DNA of 37,878 nt from Competibacteraceae bacterium UBA6584 (GTDB lineage: Bacteria; Pseudomonadota; Gammaproteobacteria; Competibacterales; Competibacteraceae): NCBI GenBank assembly GCA_002433805.1, contig DJIW01000104.1, forward strand, positions 1 to 37,878, read 5' to 3'. Under the pieces are notes generated by a model, which was given only the letters and a program-made list of their open reading frames with translations, had not been told where the DNA came from and ran no database searches. Position numbers and translations under genes: made by a program. The first letter of the stretch is position 1; each line of letters begins with the position of its first letter. Below, piece by piece: positions 31,473-37,878 of this stretch.

Positions 31473-33019
31473 CGCTCTCGACGCTCCCCCGCGCCCGGAT
31501 CGCGCAACGGCATTACCAGCCCGACGGCGGCGCGACCGCCGTGGCCGCGCCGCGCCTGTCCCAACCGGCGCGCTACGTCTTGCAGCCGGGTTTGGAGCTG
31601 CTGCGCGATGCCCGAGGCGGCGTGCTGCTGTGCCTGAAACCGCTGCTGGCCTTGCGTCTGAACCGCCAGGCAACGGCGCTGTTGGACGCCTTGCGGCAAC
31701 CGCGCGGCATCGCCGATTTGGCGAGCCAGCCGGGAATCGAGCTGACGCCAGCCGCTGTCACCGCTTTTGTAGACGGCCTGGTGCGCCGCCGCTTGGCGCT
31801 TTGGCTGCCGCCGGCGCTCGCGGTCTGGCCCACCGTGTCGATCATCGTTCCGGCGCGCGGGCGGGCGCGGGCGACCCGCCGCTGCGTGCAATCGCTGCTG
31901 GCGCTGGATTATCCCGCCGGCCACCTCGAAATCCTGGTGGTGGACGACGCCTCGACCCCGCCGCTGGCTTCAATGCTCCAGGATCTGCCGATTACGCTGC
32001 TGCGCCAGGAACGCAATATCGGTCAGTCCGCCGCGCGCAATCTGGCGGCGGCGGCGGCGGCGCGCGGGTCGATACTGGCGTTCACCGATAACGACTGTAC
32101 CGTGGAGCCGGACTGGCTGCGCGCGTTGGTCCCCTATCTGGCCGACCCGAAAATCGCCATCGTCGGCGGCCGGGTGCTGGCCGCGCCGGCGCAAGGCCCC
32201 ATCGCGGCGTTCGAAGCGGTGCGCTCGCCGCTGGACATGGGCGATGCCGCGACCGAAGTGACGCCAACGGCGGCGGTGTCTTATCTACCGACCTGCAATT
32301 TGCTGGTCAAACGCGACGCGCTGCTGGCCCAAGCCGGTTTCGACGCCCGCCTGCGAGTCGGCGAGGATGTGGATTTCATTTGGCGGGTGTTGCGCGCGGG
32401 CGCGCGCGCCTGGTACGCGCCCCAAGGCCGGATCGTGCACGATCATCGGGTGCGATGGCGCGACTGGCTGCGCCGCCGCGCCGATTACGGGTCTTCCGAG
32501 GCGATCTTGCAGCAGCGTCACCCCGAAGGCCGACGGCGGATGCCGCTGCCGCTCATCGGCTTGCTGGCGCTGCTGGCGCTGGCCCTGATTCCTCCCTTGG
32601 GCTGGTGGAGCGCGGGGCCGGCGGCGTTGGCCGCTGTGCTGTTGGGCGCGGAACTGATCGAGAAGCGGCGCAAGCTGCAAAATTTGGCGGTCTTGCCGCC
32701 CACCGGTTCCATCGCCGCCGCGCTAGGGCGAGAGCACGCGGCGGCTTTCTATCACTTAAGCGCCAACGCGACGCGCTATTACAGCTTGCCTTTGTTGCTC
32801 GCCGGGCTGATCTGGCCCTGGTGCTGGCCACCGGTGATTTTACTGTTGGCGGTCGCGCCGCTTTTCGATTACCGACGATTGCGGCCCCCATTGTCGCGCG
32901 CGGCCTTCGTCGGCTTGTACTGGCTGGAGCTTGCGGCTTATCAAGTCGGAATCTGGCGCGGCTGCTGGCGACAGCGCACGCTGCGTCCCTTGCTGCCGCG
33001 CGCGATCTGGCGGCGCTGA
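31469..33019 (+). CDS. mftF: mycofactocin glycosyltransferase MftF
   Basis: A 516-residue protein. Residues about 115-330 are a family 2 glycosyltransferase: VSIIVPARGRARATRRCVQSLLALDYP, LVVDDAST, FTDNDCTVEPDWL (the DxD-like motif) and GEDVDFIWRVLRAGARAWY (the catalytic acid region). Hydrophobic segments follow (LIGLLALLALALIPPLGWW; LPLLLAGLIWPWCWPPVILLLAVAPLF), indicating membrane attachment. The first 90 or so residues (YVLQPGLELLRDARGGVLLCL to RRRLALWLP) look like a PqqD-type peptide-recognition fold. MftF attaches beta-linked glucose residues to the mycofactocin core. The start ATG overlaps the mftE stop. Confidence 0.92.
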   Translation: MTLSTLPRARIAQRHYQPDGGATAVAAPRLSQPARYVLQPGLELLRDARGGVLLCLKPLLALRLNRQATALLDALRQPRGIADLASQPGIELTPAAVTAFVDGLVRRRLALWLPPALAVWPTVSIIVPARGRARATRRCVQSLLALDYPAGHLEILVVDDASTPPLASMLQDLPITLLRQERNIGQSAARNLAAAAAARGSILAFTDNDCTVEPDWLRALVPYLADPKIAIVGGRVLAAPAQGPIAAFEAVRSPLDMGDAATEVTPTAAVSYLPTCNLLVKRDALLAQAGFDARLRVGEDVDFIWRVLRAGARAWYAPQGRIVHDHRVRWRDWLRRRADYGSSEAILQQRHPEGRRRMPLPLIGLLALLALALIPPLGWWSAGPAALAAVLLGAELIEKRRKLQNLAVLPPTGSIAAALGREHAAAFYHLSANATRYYSLPLLLAGLIWPWCWPPVILLLAVAPLFDYRRLRPPLSRAAFVGLYWLELAAYQVGIWRGCWRQRTLRPLLPRAIWRR

Positions 33020-33083
33020 ACGCTATCACCGCGCATGGCGACACTCTTTACGCGATGTTTTACCAACCGAGGAGACCCTCCTG

Positions 33084-33275
33084 ATGTATCTGCCCATCGA
33101 ACAACGTCCGGCAACGCCGGCTCACTCGCCCCAAGCGGTTCCGACGGTCGCCCCGCCTCAACCTGCTGGGACCCTCGACACCCCCCATGGAGAAACCTCC
33201 ACCGAATTGCCCCAAATTACGGAAGAACTGTTGATCGAGGAAGTCAGCATCGACGGCATGTGCGGGGTTTATTGA
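33084..33275 (+). CDS. mftA: mycofactocin precursor peptide MftA
   Basis: A 63-residue precursor ending IDGMCGVY, the diagnostic MftA C-terminus; the last two residues, Val-Tyr, become the cofactor. The EELLIEEVSIDGMCGVY block is the recognition part and core. The N-terminal 35 or so residues are rich in Pro, Thr and Ala and make this precursor longer than the roughly 30-residue actinobacterial ones. The ATG follows CGAGGAG with 9 bases of spacing. It lies 64 bases after mftF, and a strong hairpin follows the stop. The frame is open upstream, but that part overlaps mftF and is not used. Confidence 0.95.
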   Translation: MYLPIEQRPATPAHSPQAVPTVAPPQPAGTLDTPHGETSTELPQITEELLIEEVSIDGMCGVY

Positions 33276-33281
33276 AACGAA

Positions 33282-33310
33282 GCCGTTCGGTTCTCGCCGA
33301 ACCGAACGGC
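33282..33310 (+). promoter_or_regulatory. perfect 11-bp hairpin after mftA
   Basis: GCCGTTCGGTT (33282-33292) and AACCGAACGGC (33300-33310) pair perfectly around a 7-base loop. It begins six bases after the mftA stop and ends 34 bases before the SDR start. There is no T-run. The position suggests 3' protection of the mftA message or partial termination, raising precursor relative to the downstream genes. Confidence 0.5.
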
Positions 33311-33344
33311 GCTCCCAACTTCATGATTTCGCGGATGGTGCGCC

Positions 33345-34154
33345 ATGGGTAAATTAGCGGGCAAGGTCGCATTCATCACCGGCGCGGGGCGCGGTCAGGG
33401 CCGGGCGCACGCCGTGTTGATGGCGCGGGAAGGGGCCGACATCGCGGCGCTCGATATCTGCCGCGATCTCTCCTACCCACGATATTCTCTGGCGGAACGC
33501 AGCGATTTAGAGGAAACCGCCCGACTAGTGCGCGCCTGCGACCGTCGGGCCTTGGAACTGGTCGCCGACGTGCGCGACAGCGCGGCGATGGCCGCCGCCG
33601 TGCAAACCGCGGTGGCGGCGTTCGGGCGTATCGACATCCTGGTCTGCAACGCCGGCATCGCCGACATGGCTTTGACCTGGGATATCACCGAGGAATGGTG
33701 GGATATCATGATCGACGTCAACCTCAAGGGCTATTGGCTGGCGGTTAAATACGTCGTCCCGCAGATGCTGGCGCAAGGCACCGGCGGGAGCATCGTCATG
33801 ACCTCCTCGGTGGCGGGTTTGCGCGGCGAGCCAGGGATGGCTCACTACTGCGCCTCGAAATGGGGCGTCATCGGCTTGGCGCATTCGCTGGCGCAGGAAC
33901 TAGCGCCGCACCACATCACCGTCAACACCCTGCACCCCACCGCCGTCAACACCGACCTCATTCCCGGCATGGCCCAGGCCGCCGAAATGGCCACCGACGA
34001 TTTGGTCGAATTTATCCGCCACGGCAACGCGCTGCCGGTCAAGCTGATCGAGGCCGAGGACGTCGCCAACGCCGCGCTGTGGCTGGTGACCGACGAAGCG
34101 CGCTACGTGACCGGCCAAAAACTTAACATCGATGCGGGGAGGATGCTGAAATGA
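33345..34154 (+). CDS. mycofactocin-coupled short-chain dehydrogenase/reductase
   Basis: A 269-residue classical SDR. The NAD motif is FITGAGRGQGRAHAV (about 10-24), the strand-end acidic residue is in AALDICRDL, NAG is in VCNAGIADMAL, and the catalytic set is S (MTSSVAGL), Y and K (YCASKWG). The insertion after the second strand (SYPRYSLAERSDLEETARLV) is typical of the mycofactocin-coupled SDR subfamily (carveol dehydrogenase-like), which holds NAD(H) so tightly that it needs mycofactocin for turnover. Its place between mftA and mftB agrees. The alcohol or ketone substrate is unknown. The stop overlaps mftB (ATGA). Confidence 0.93.
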   Translation: MGKLAGKVAFITGAGRGQGRAHAVLMAREGADIAALDICRDLSYPRYSLAERSDLEETARLVRACDRRALELVADVRDSAAMAAAVQTAVAAFGRIDILVCNAGIADMALTWDITEEWWDIMIDVNLKGYWLAVKYVVPQMLAQGTGGSIVMTSSVAGLRGEPGMAHYCASKWGVIGLAHSLAQELAPHHITVNTLHPTAVNTDLIPGMAQAAEMATDDLVEFIRHGNALPVKLIEAEDVANAALWLVTDEARYVTGQKLNIDAGRMLK

Positions 34155-34438
34155 CCGCGACTGTCGAATTCGCCGCCCGTTACCAACTCGCGCCGGGTGT
34201 GGCGATCCGCCCGGAACGCTTCGGCGGGCTGGTGTACCGTTACGACAACCGCCGCCTGTATTTTCTGCGCTCCCGCCAAACGGTCGAGCTGGTCAACTGT
34301 CTGGACGGACGCCGCCCGCTGCGTGAGATCCTCGATGAGTTCGTGACGGAACGGGAGTTGCCGGCTGCCGCTCGCGAACCGCTCGTCGCGGCGGTCGCGC
34401 AATTGGAGCACCTCGGCCTGTTGACCCGCGAAAACTGA
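34151..34438 (+). CDS. mftB: mycofactocin chaperone MftB
   Basis: A 95-residue protein of the MftB type with a RiPP-recognition (PqqD-like) fold. It begins FAARYQLAPGVAIRPERFGGLVYRYDNRRLYFLRS, then ELVNCLDGRRPLREILDEFV and a C-terminal helix ending LEHLGLLTREN. It binds the MftA leader and presents the Val-Tyr end to MftC. It overlaps the SDR stop and closes the operon, far from mftC, which lies 11 kb upstream. The usual mftA-mftB-mftC adjacency is therefore broken. Confidence 0.93.
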   Translation: MTATVEFAARYQLAPGVAIRPERFGGLVYRYDNRRLYFLRSRQTVELVNCLDGRRPLREILDEFVTERELPAAAREPLVAAVAQLEHLGLLTREN

Positions 34439-34446
34439 AGCCGGAA

Positions 34447-34468
34447 GGCGGCGAAACCGCCGCGTTTT
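34447..34468 (+). terminator. terminator-like hairpin between mftB and the regulator
   Basis: GGCGG (34447-34451) and CCGCC (34457-34461) form a short stem with a CGAAA loop, followed by GCG and TTTT (34465-34468). It starts eight bases after the mftB stop in the 57-base gap before the convergent regulator gene. It is a fair candidate for ending the mycofactocin transcript. Confidence 0.45.
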
Positions 34469-34495
34469 CGCCAGCGGACGCCGGGGCCGAACGGC

Positions 34496-36424
34496 TCAAG
34501 GCACGGGATATTCGCGCGGTTGGATGCCGTGCTTGCGCAGCTTGCGGTATAGGGTATTGCGGCTGACGCCCAATTGCGATGCGGTGGTGGTGACATTCCA
34601 ACCGTGCCGGTCCAACTGGCGCAACAGTGCGTCGCGCTCGGCTTGGGCGAGGTCGCCCACTCGAATCAGCCGCTGAGGCGCCCCCTGCCCGGAGATTTCC
34701 GCCGGCAAGTCTTCGAGTCGGACCATCTGGTCTTCACACAGCGCCACCGCCGTTCGCAACACATTGCGCAGTTGGCGGATGTTGCCGGGCCAGGAGTAGC
34801 GATCCAAAGCGGCAAAAGCATCCTCGGTGATCCGCACGCTCGCGCCGTCGCTCTCCGCCGCCAGCAGCTTGCGGATCAGCAGCGGCCGGTCGCCGCGTTC
34901 GCGCAAAGCGGGCAGGGTCAGCTCCAACCCGTTCAAGCGGTAATACAAATCCTCCCGAAACGCCCCGGCCGCGATCCGCTCCCGCAAATTTCGATGGGTG
35001 GCGCTGATCAGATGCACGTTGACCGGCACCGGCGTGTCGCTGCCGAGCGGCAAGACCTCCTTATCCTCCAGCACGCGCAGCAAGCGGGTTTGCAGCGGCA
35101 ACGGCATGTCGCCGATTTCGTCCAGAAACAAAGTGCCGCCGTTGGCTTGCAGGATCTTGCCGCGCCGGCCTTCCTGGCGCGCGCCGGTAAACGCGCCGTA
35201 TTTATAGCCGAACAGTTCGCTCTCGATCAGATTTTCCGGAATCGCGGCGCAATTCATCGCCACAAACGGTTTTCCGGCGCGATTGCTGGCGTCGTGAACG
35301 GCCTTGGTGAAAATTTCCTTGCCCGTCCCGGTTTCGCCGGTCAACAGAATGTTCACGTCCTTGTTCATGACCCGTCGGGCGCAATGGGCGTTATACGCCA
35401 TGATCGGATCTGATTCGGCTAACACCTCCAAAGTCCACGACGGTAAGGGCAAGGGCTTGATTTCGATGGTGCCGGTTACTTGGCCGCCGGTCATTCGGTG
35501 CTCGCCGCGATGCAACAAGGAGAAAAAGGAAGTGCCGTTTTCATCGCGGATCGGCCAAGGCGTTCCGGCCCGGTCGCGGCCGTGGCCGAACAGCGTATCC
35601 AAACCGGTCGCAAACAAGGCGTTGATCGGTTGGCCGAGCAGTTGGTCGCGGGACTGCTGCAATTGGTCCGAGGCGCTCTGATTGGCGGCTAGAATGCGCC
35701 CTTCCTCATCGAACGCCAGCAGCCCCTCGCCCCCCTGACCGATACACTCGCTGCGCCGGTGGAAGCGCAACACTTGTTGATCGCGAAACGCCTTCAAAAA
35801 ACAGCCGTGTTCGATGATCCGAGCGCTCATGGCGGCCAACGCAAGGGTATGCAGTTGGCTTTGCTTGGAATCCTGGGAGCTGACCGAGGAGATATCCAGA
35901 ACCGCCAACAGTCGGCCGTAGGGATCGAAAATCGGCGCCGCCGAACAGGTGAGCTTGGTATGCTGGCTGCGAAAATGCTCGTCGCAGTGAACCGTCAGGG
36001 CTTTGCGTTCGATCAACGCCGTCCCGATGCCGTTCGTCCCCTCGTTTTCCTCGTCCCAAACCGCGCCCAGCCAAAGGCCCGCCTGCTCGAAAGGACGGTT
36101 CAAATGGCGCTCGGTCGTCAGATTGACGATCACCCCGTCGGCATCGGTCACGATTACGGCGAAACCTGATCCGGCGATATGTTGATAGAGGCTGCCCGCC
36201 TCGATTCGGGCAATTTCCAGATATTCTTCCAAACGCTCTTGATGTTCGCGCAGATAGGCCAATTCGAGCACCTGCGTTTGATGGGAGCAGGCGGGATCGA
36301 GGCCGTAGTGCTCGATGCAACGGAGCCAAGACCGAGCGATACTGGTCTCCAGCGAAGGTCGGGGCTTATTTCCCTGCACCACAGAAAAAATCTGTTCCGC
36401 ATGCGCAGTGATTTTCTCGAACAT
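34496..36424 (-). CDS. acoR: sigma-54-dependent activator, AcoR-like (GAF-PAS-AAA-Fis)
   Basis: A 642-residue enhancer-binding activator. An N-terminal GAF sensor (about 50-190: VIVTDADGVIVNLTTERHL; GTNGIGTALIERKALTVHCDEHF) is followed by a PAS-like domain (LLAFDEEGRILAANQSASDQL), the AAA+ sigma-54 interaction domain with Walker A (LTGETGTGKE), the sigma-54 contact loop GAFTGA intact, Walker B (GGTLFLDEIGDMP) and NIRQLRN, and a Fis-type helix-turn-helix (LGVSRNTLYRKLRKHGI). I use ATG 36424 behind GAGGAGGT. The layout matches AcoR, which responds to acetoin or acetaldehyde. It could drive the aco genes, the alcohol and mycofactocin genes, or both; which one cannot be decided from sequence alone. 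Confidence 0.88.
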   Translation of the reverse strand: MFEKITAHAEQIFSVVQGNKPRPSLETSIARSWLRCIEHYGLDPACSHQTQVLELAYLREHQERLEEYLEIARIEAGSLYQHIAGSGFAVIVTDADGVIVNLTTERHLNRPFEQAGLWLGAVWDEENEGTNGIGTALIERKALTVHCDEHFRSQHTKLTCSAAPIFDPYGRLLAVLDISSVSSQDSKQSQLHTLALAAMSARIIEHGCFLKAFRDQQVLRFHRRSECIGQGGEGLLAFDEEGRILAANQSASDQLQQSRDQLLGQPINALFATGLDTLFGHGRDRAGTPWPIRDENGTSFFSLLHRGEHRMTGGQVTGTIEIKPLPLPSWTLEVLAESDPIMAYNAHCARRVMNKDVNILLTGETGTGKEIFTKAVHDASNRAGKPFVAMNCAAIPENLIESELFGYKYGAFTGARQEGRRGKILQANGGTLFLDEIGDMPLPLQTRLLRVLEDKEVLPLGSDTPVPVNVHLISATHRNLRERIAAGAFREDLYYRLNGLELTLPALRERGDRPLLIRKLLAAESDGASVRITEDAFAALDRYSWPGNIRQLRNVLRTAVALCEDQMVRLEDLPAEISGQGAPQRLIRVGDLAQAERDALLRQLDRHGWNVTTTASQLGVSRNTLYRKLRKHGIQPREYPVP

Positions 36425-36489
36425 GGCACCTCCTCTCGCACCGACCTGCCCTGTTTCAAATAGCAGGATCAATTGGCGTCGAGCGGTGA

Positions 36490-36504
36490 ATCAGACTCTC
36501 TGAT
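36490..36504. promoter_or_regulatory. small inverted repeat upstream of the regulator gene
   Basis: ATCAGA (36490-36495), CTC, TCTGAT (36499-36504): a perfect 6-bp dyad 65 bases upstream of the regulator start on its strand. It could be an operator, for instance for autoregulation, but is short enough to arise by chance. Confidence 0.25.
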
Positions 36505-36706
36505 CGACAAACAAACAGCTAAAAAATCTTCTGAGGAAACCCGCGGTCACAGGCAACGCCATCACGCGCCGCTCGGCTTTGCTCAAGGCCAGCGCCGCGC
36601 CAAATGCCTTTTATTCACTATAGCTATTTTTGAAGGTTTTGCATGGCCCGATAACGGAATCAGTCAAGCCGCGCCGGGAAACGCCAGAAATTGATCGGCG
36701 CATCTC

Positions 36707-36762
36707 GGCGAGACCCGCAGCGCGATCGGAAAAAGGCGAGACCCGCAGCGCGATCAGAAAAA
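36707..36762. repeat. 28-base tandem direct repeat, two copies plus partial
   Basis: Copy 1 (36707-36734) and copy 2 (36735-36762) each begin GGCGAGACCCGCAGCGCGAT and end in a run of A; they differ at one base (CGG against CAG). A shorter AGCGAGGGCGGATCGC follows as a decayed third copy. With only two full copies and no spacer it is not a CRISPR array. Confidence 0.8.
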
Positions 36763-36852
36763 AGCGAGGGCGGATCGCTTGGCAACCCATCCCCAGCTTG
36801 GTGGATACGTTCTCAATCAAGCGCCAAACAAACCGTCGGGGATAATATGTAG

Positions 36853-37551
36853 TTATATTTTTGAACGACGAGCGAACCAAGCCGGCAATTCATCCAGACC
36901 CTGTACAACCAGATCGGGCTCAAACCCCCAGGGATCGAATAAGCTATCTGCTTGGCGTTTTACCCAAACCGCGCGAAGCCCGGCGGTCTTTGCCCCGATG
37001 ACATCCCAAGCGTTACTGGAAACCAGCCACGTTTCCGCCGATGATCGACCCGCGCGTCGCGCCAAATACGCATAAACTTCAGGATCGGGTTTGAAAGTGC
37101 GTAAATCGTCAACGCTCACCACATCTTCCAAACGCGACAATACGCCAACATTCGCCAATAGCGCGCGAATGCTACCTTCCACACCGTTTGAAAAAGCGAC
37201 CAGCCGATGCCCTTGCGCCTTCAACGCCGCTAACGCATCGATAACTTCAGGAAAGAGCGGCAGATGCAGATAAGCATCGATCAGGCGGGCTTGGTCGGAC
37301 GGTGACAATTCACACTTCAGGGCCTTCTGGGTGTACTGCAAGGCTTGCTGGGTACAGACATCGAAATTGACATAGTGGCGCATCAACCCCCGCCGGAACG
37401 AATATTCCAATTGCTTGGTCCGCCATAACGCGGCAAATGGAACGGCCTGCTCGCCGACCAGCGCTCGCAACGGCTCGGCCAGCGCCAGCGGATCGACCAA
37501 GGTGCCATAAACATCGAACCCCAAGGAACAGGCTTTATCGAGAGCGTTCAT
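36853..37551 (-). CDS. haloacid dehalogenase, type II (HAD superfamily)
   Basis: A 232-residue HAD hydrolase of the 2-haloacid dehalogenase type II group. The nucleophile is the Asp in LGFDVYGTLVDP (about 13); motif II is VAFSNGVEGS, the motif III Lys is in TFKPDPEVYAYLA, and the end motif is WLVSSNAWDVIGAKTAGLRAVWVKR, typical of this group. It may remove halide from 2-haloacids or act on a phosphorylated small molecule. ATG 37551 gives the usual short N-terminus; the frame continues to a TTG at 37584, which is less likely. It lies alone between the 428-base gap and the DUF423 gene on the same strand. No link to the alcohol genes is evident. Confidence 0.88.
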   Translation of the reverse strand: MNALDKACSLGFDVYGTLVDPLALAEPLRALVGEQAVPFAALWRTKQLEYSFRRGLMRHYVNFDVCTQQALQYTQKALKCELSPSDQARLIDAYLHLPLFPEVIDALAALKAQGHRLVAFSNGVEGSIRALLANVGVLSRLEDVVSVDDLRTFKPDPEVYAYLARRAGRSSAETWLVSSNAWDVIGAKTAGLRAVWVKRQADSLFDPWGFEPDLVVQGLDELPAWFARRSKI

Positions 37552-37693
37552 AACCCGTCTTGCTCGCTTCTTATGCCGTGGCAATACCTTACGTTATTAT
37601 TTTAAAGGAAGCTTTCATCTCACGCCCAGCCGCTATCGGCCGAATGATCAAACTTCCGCGACTGATAATTTTCGCGACCTCGCACCAGCGGAT

Positions 37694-37878
37694 TTAAGCG
37701 GCCTTGACTATCGCGATCATAAAGAGCAACCAAGCACTCATAAAAGCCAAGCCTCCGACGGGTGTAATGGCGCCCAACCACTTGATGCCCGTCAAACTCA
37801 GCGCGTACAAGCTTCCCGAAAACAGCACCAAACCGGCGAACATTAAAATTCCTGACCAACGCAACAAGGCAGCCGACG
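37694..37878 (-). CDS. DUF423 family membrane protein (5' end beyond window)
   Basis: The last 61 or so codons of a small membrane protein; the beginning lies past the window end. The visible part reads as membrane helices: LMFAGLVLFSGSLYALSL, then TGIKWLGAITPVGGLAFMSA and WLLFMIAIV, ending KAA-stop. The SGSLYALSLTG and GAITPVGG blocks are typical of the DUF423 (YgdD-like) inner-membrane family. Function unknown. A different-frame reading over the same stretch (to 37859) lacks such features and is a shadow. Confidence 0.85.
   Translation of the reverse strand, partial: SAALLRWSGILMFAGLVLFSGSLYALSLTGIKWLGAITPVGGLAFMSAWLLFMIAIVKAA

Larger units (their letters stand above)
36425..36852. other. 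428-base gap between regulator and dehalogenase genes
   Basis: No gene supported; short frames here have no family features. The stretch should include the promoter of the minus-strand regulator. It holds an inverted repeat at 36490-36504 and a two-copy 28-base tandem repeat at 36707-36762 with a partial third. The middle part (36600-36660) is more AT-rich than its surroundings. Confidence 0.5.

Noticed and set aside
36707..36780. CRISPR-like repeats
   Set aside because: The copies are directly adjacent, only two are full, and there are no spacers or cas genes.
37620..37859. A 79-codon minus-strand frame at the window end
   Set aside because: The overlapping frame ending at 37694 has clear DUF423 membrane-helix motifs; this one reads as a frame-shifted shadow.

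Overview
The window is high-GC, densely coded bacterial chromosome, most likely from a Pseudomonadota (gammaproteobacterial-looking) organism with a versatile respiratory metabolism. The supports are housekeeping genes (polA, an atpC, a DUF423 membrane protein), an AcoR-type sigma-54 activator, and a complete acoXABC set. The lineage call is inference; a glycogen-accumulating Competibacter-like relative is one guess I cannot test here. No tRNA, rRNA, CRISPR array or insertion sequence was seen.

Layout. (1) 1-7968: an unknown protein; a minus-strand atpC-polA pair; a plus-strand membrane-bound pyrophosphatase (hppA) of a divergent type; another unknown protein. (2) 8075-13517: a DUF938 methyltransferase-like gene, then acoX-acoA-acoB-acoC (acetoin cleavage, E3 absent), then a MTH1187-family thiamine-binding protein. 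(3) 14034-21977: an NDMA-dependent methanol dehydrogenase-type alcohol dehydrogenase, MoxR ATPase, CoxE-like VWA protein, probable mycofactocin methyltransferase (MftM), acetaldehyde dehydrogenase, DUF779 protein, cysteine hydrolase and DUF4242 protein. (4) 22047-34438: a tightly packed mycofactocin operon: mftC, two tandem FadH/OYE-family flavoproteins, etfA, fixC, fixX, etfB, mftE, mftF, mftA (core ending IDGMCGVY), a mycofactocin-coupled SDR, and mftB. (5) 34496-37878: on the minus strand, the AcoR-like activator, a type II haloacid dehalogenase and the 3' part of a DUF423 gene.

How it may work together. Mycofactocin is a peptide-derived redox cofactor, best known from mycobacteria, that re-oxidises the tightly bound NADH of certain alcohol dehydrogenases. 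Here its biosynthesis genes sit with two client dehydrogenases and with a full route to the quinone pool (OYE-like flavoproteins, ETF, FixC/FixX). The usual mftD, mftG and mftR are not in the window. I propose a self-contained mycofactocin-dependent alcohol respiration module: alcohol to aldehyde by the Fe-ADH and SDR, aldehyde to acid by the ExaC/AcoD-like dehydrogenase, and electrons through mycofactocin and ETF to quinone. Acetoin cleavage also yields acetaldehyde, so the aco genes would feed the same aldehyde dehydrogenase, and an AcoR-type activator could govern both. One of the two OYE paralogues has lost two of its four iron-sulfur cysteines, suggesting divided roles.

Regulatory texture. 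Strong inverted repeats without U-tracts occur between genes, including after the Fe-ADH, aldehyde dehydrogenase and mftA genes. The 516-base gap before the alcohol dehydrogenase holds a candidate activator site, a near-consensus sigma-54 promoter and an 18-base perfect palindrome.
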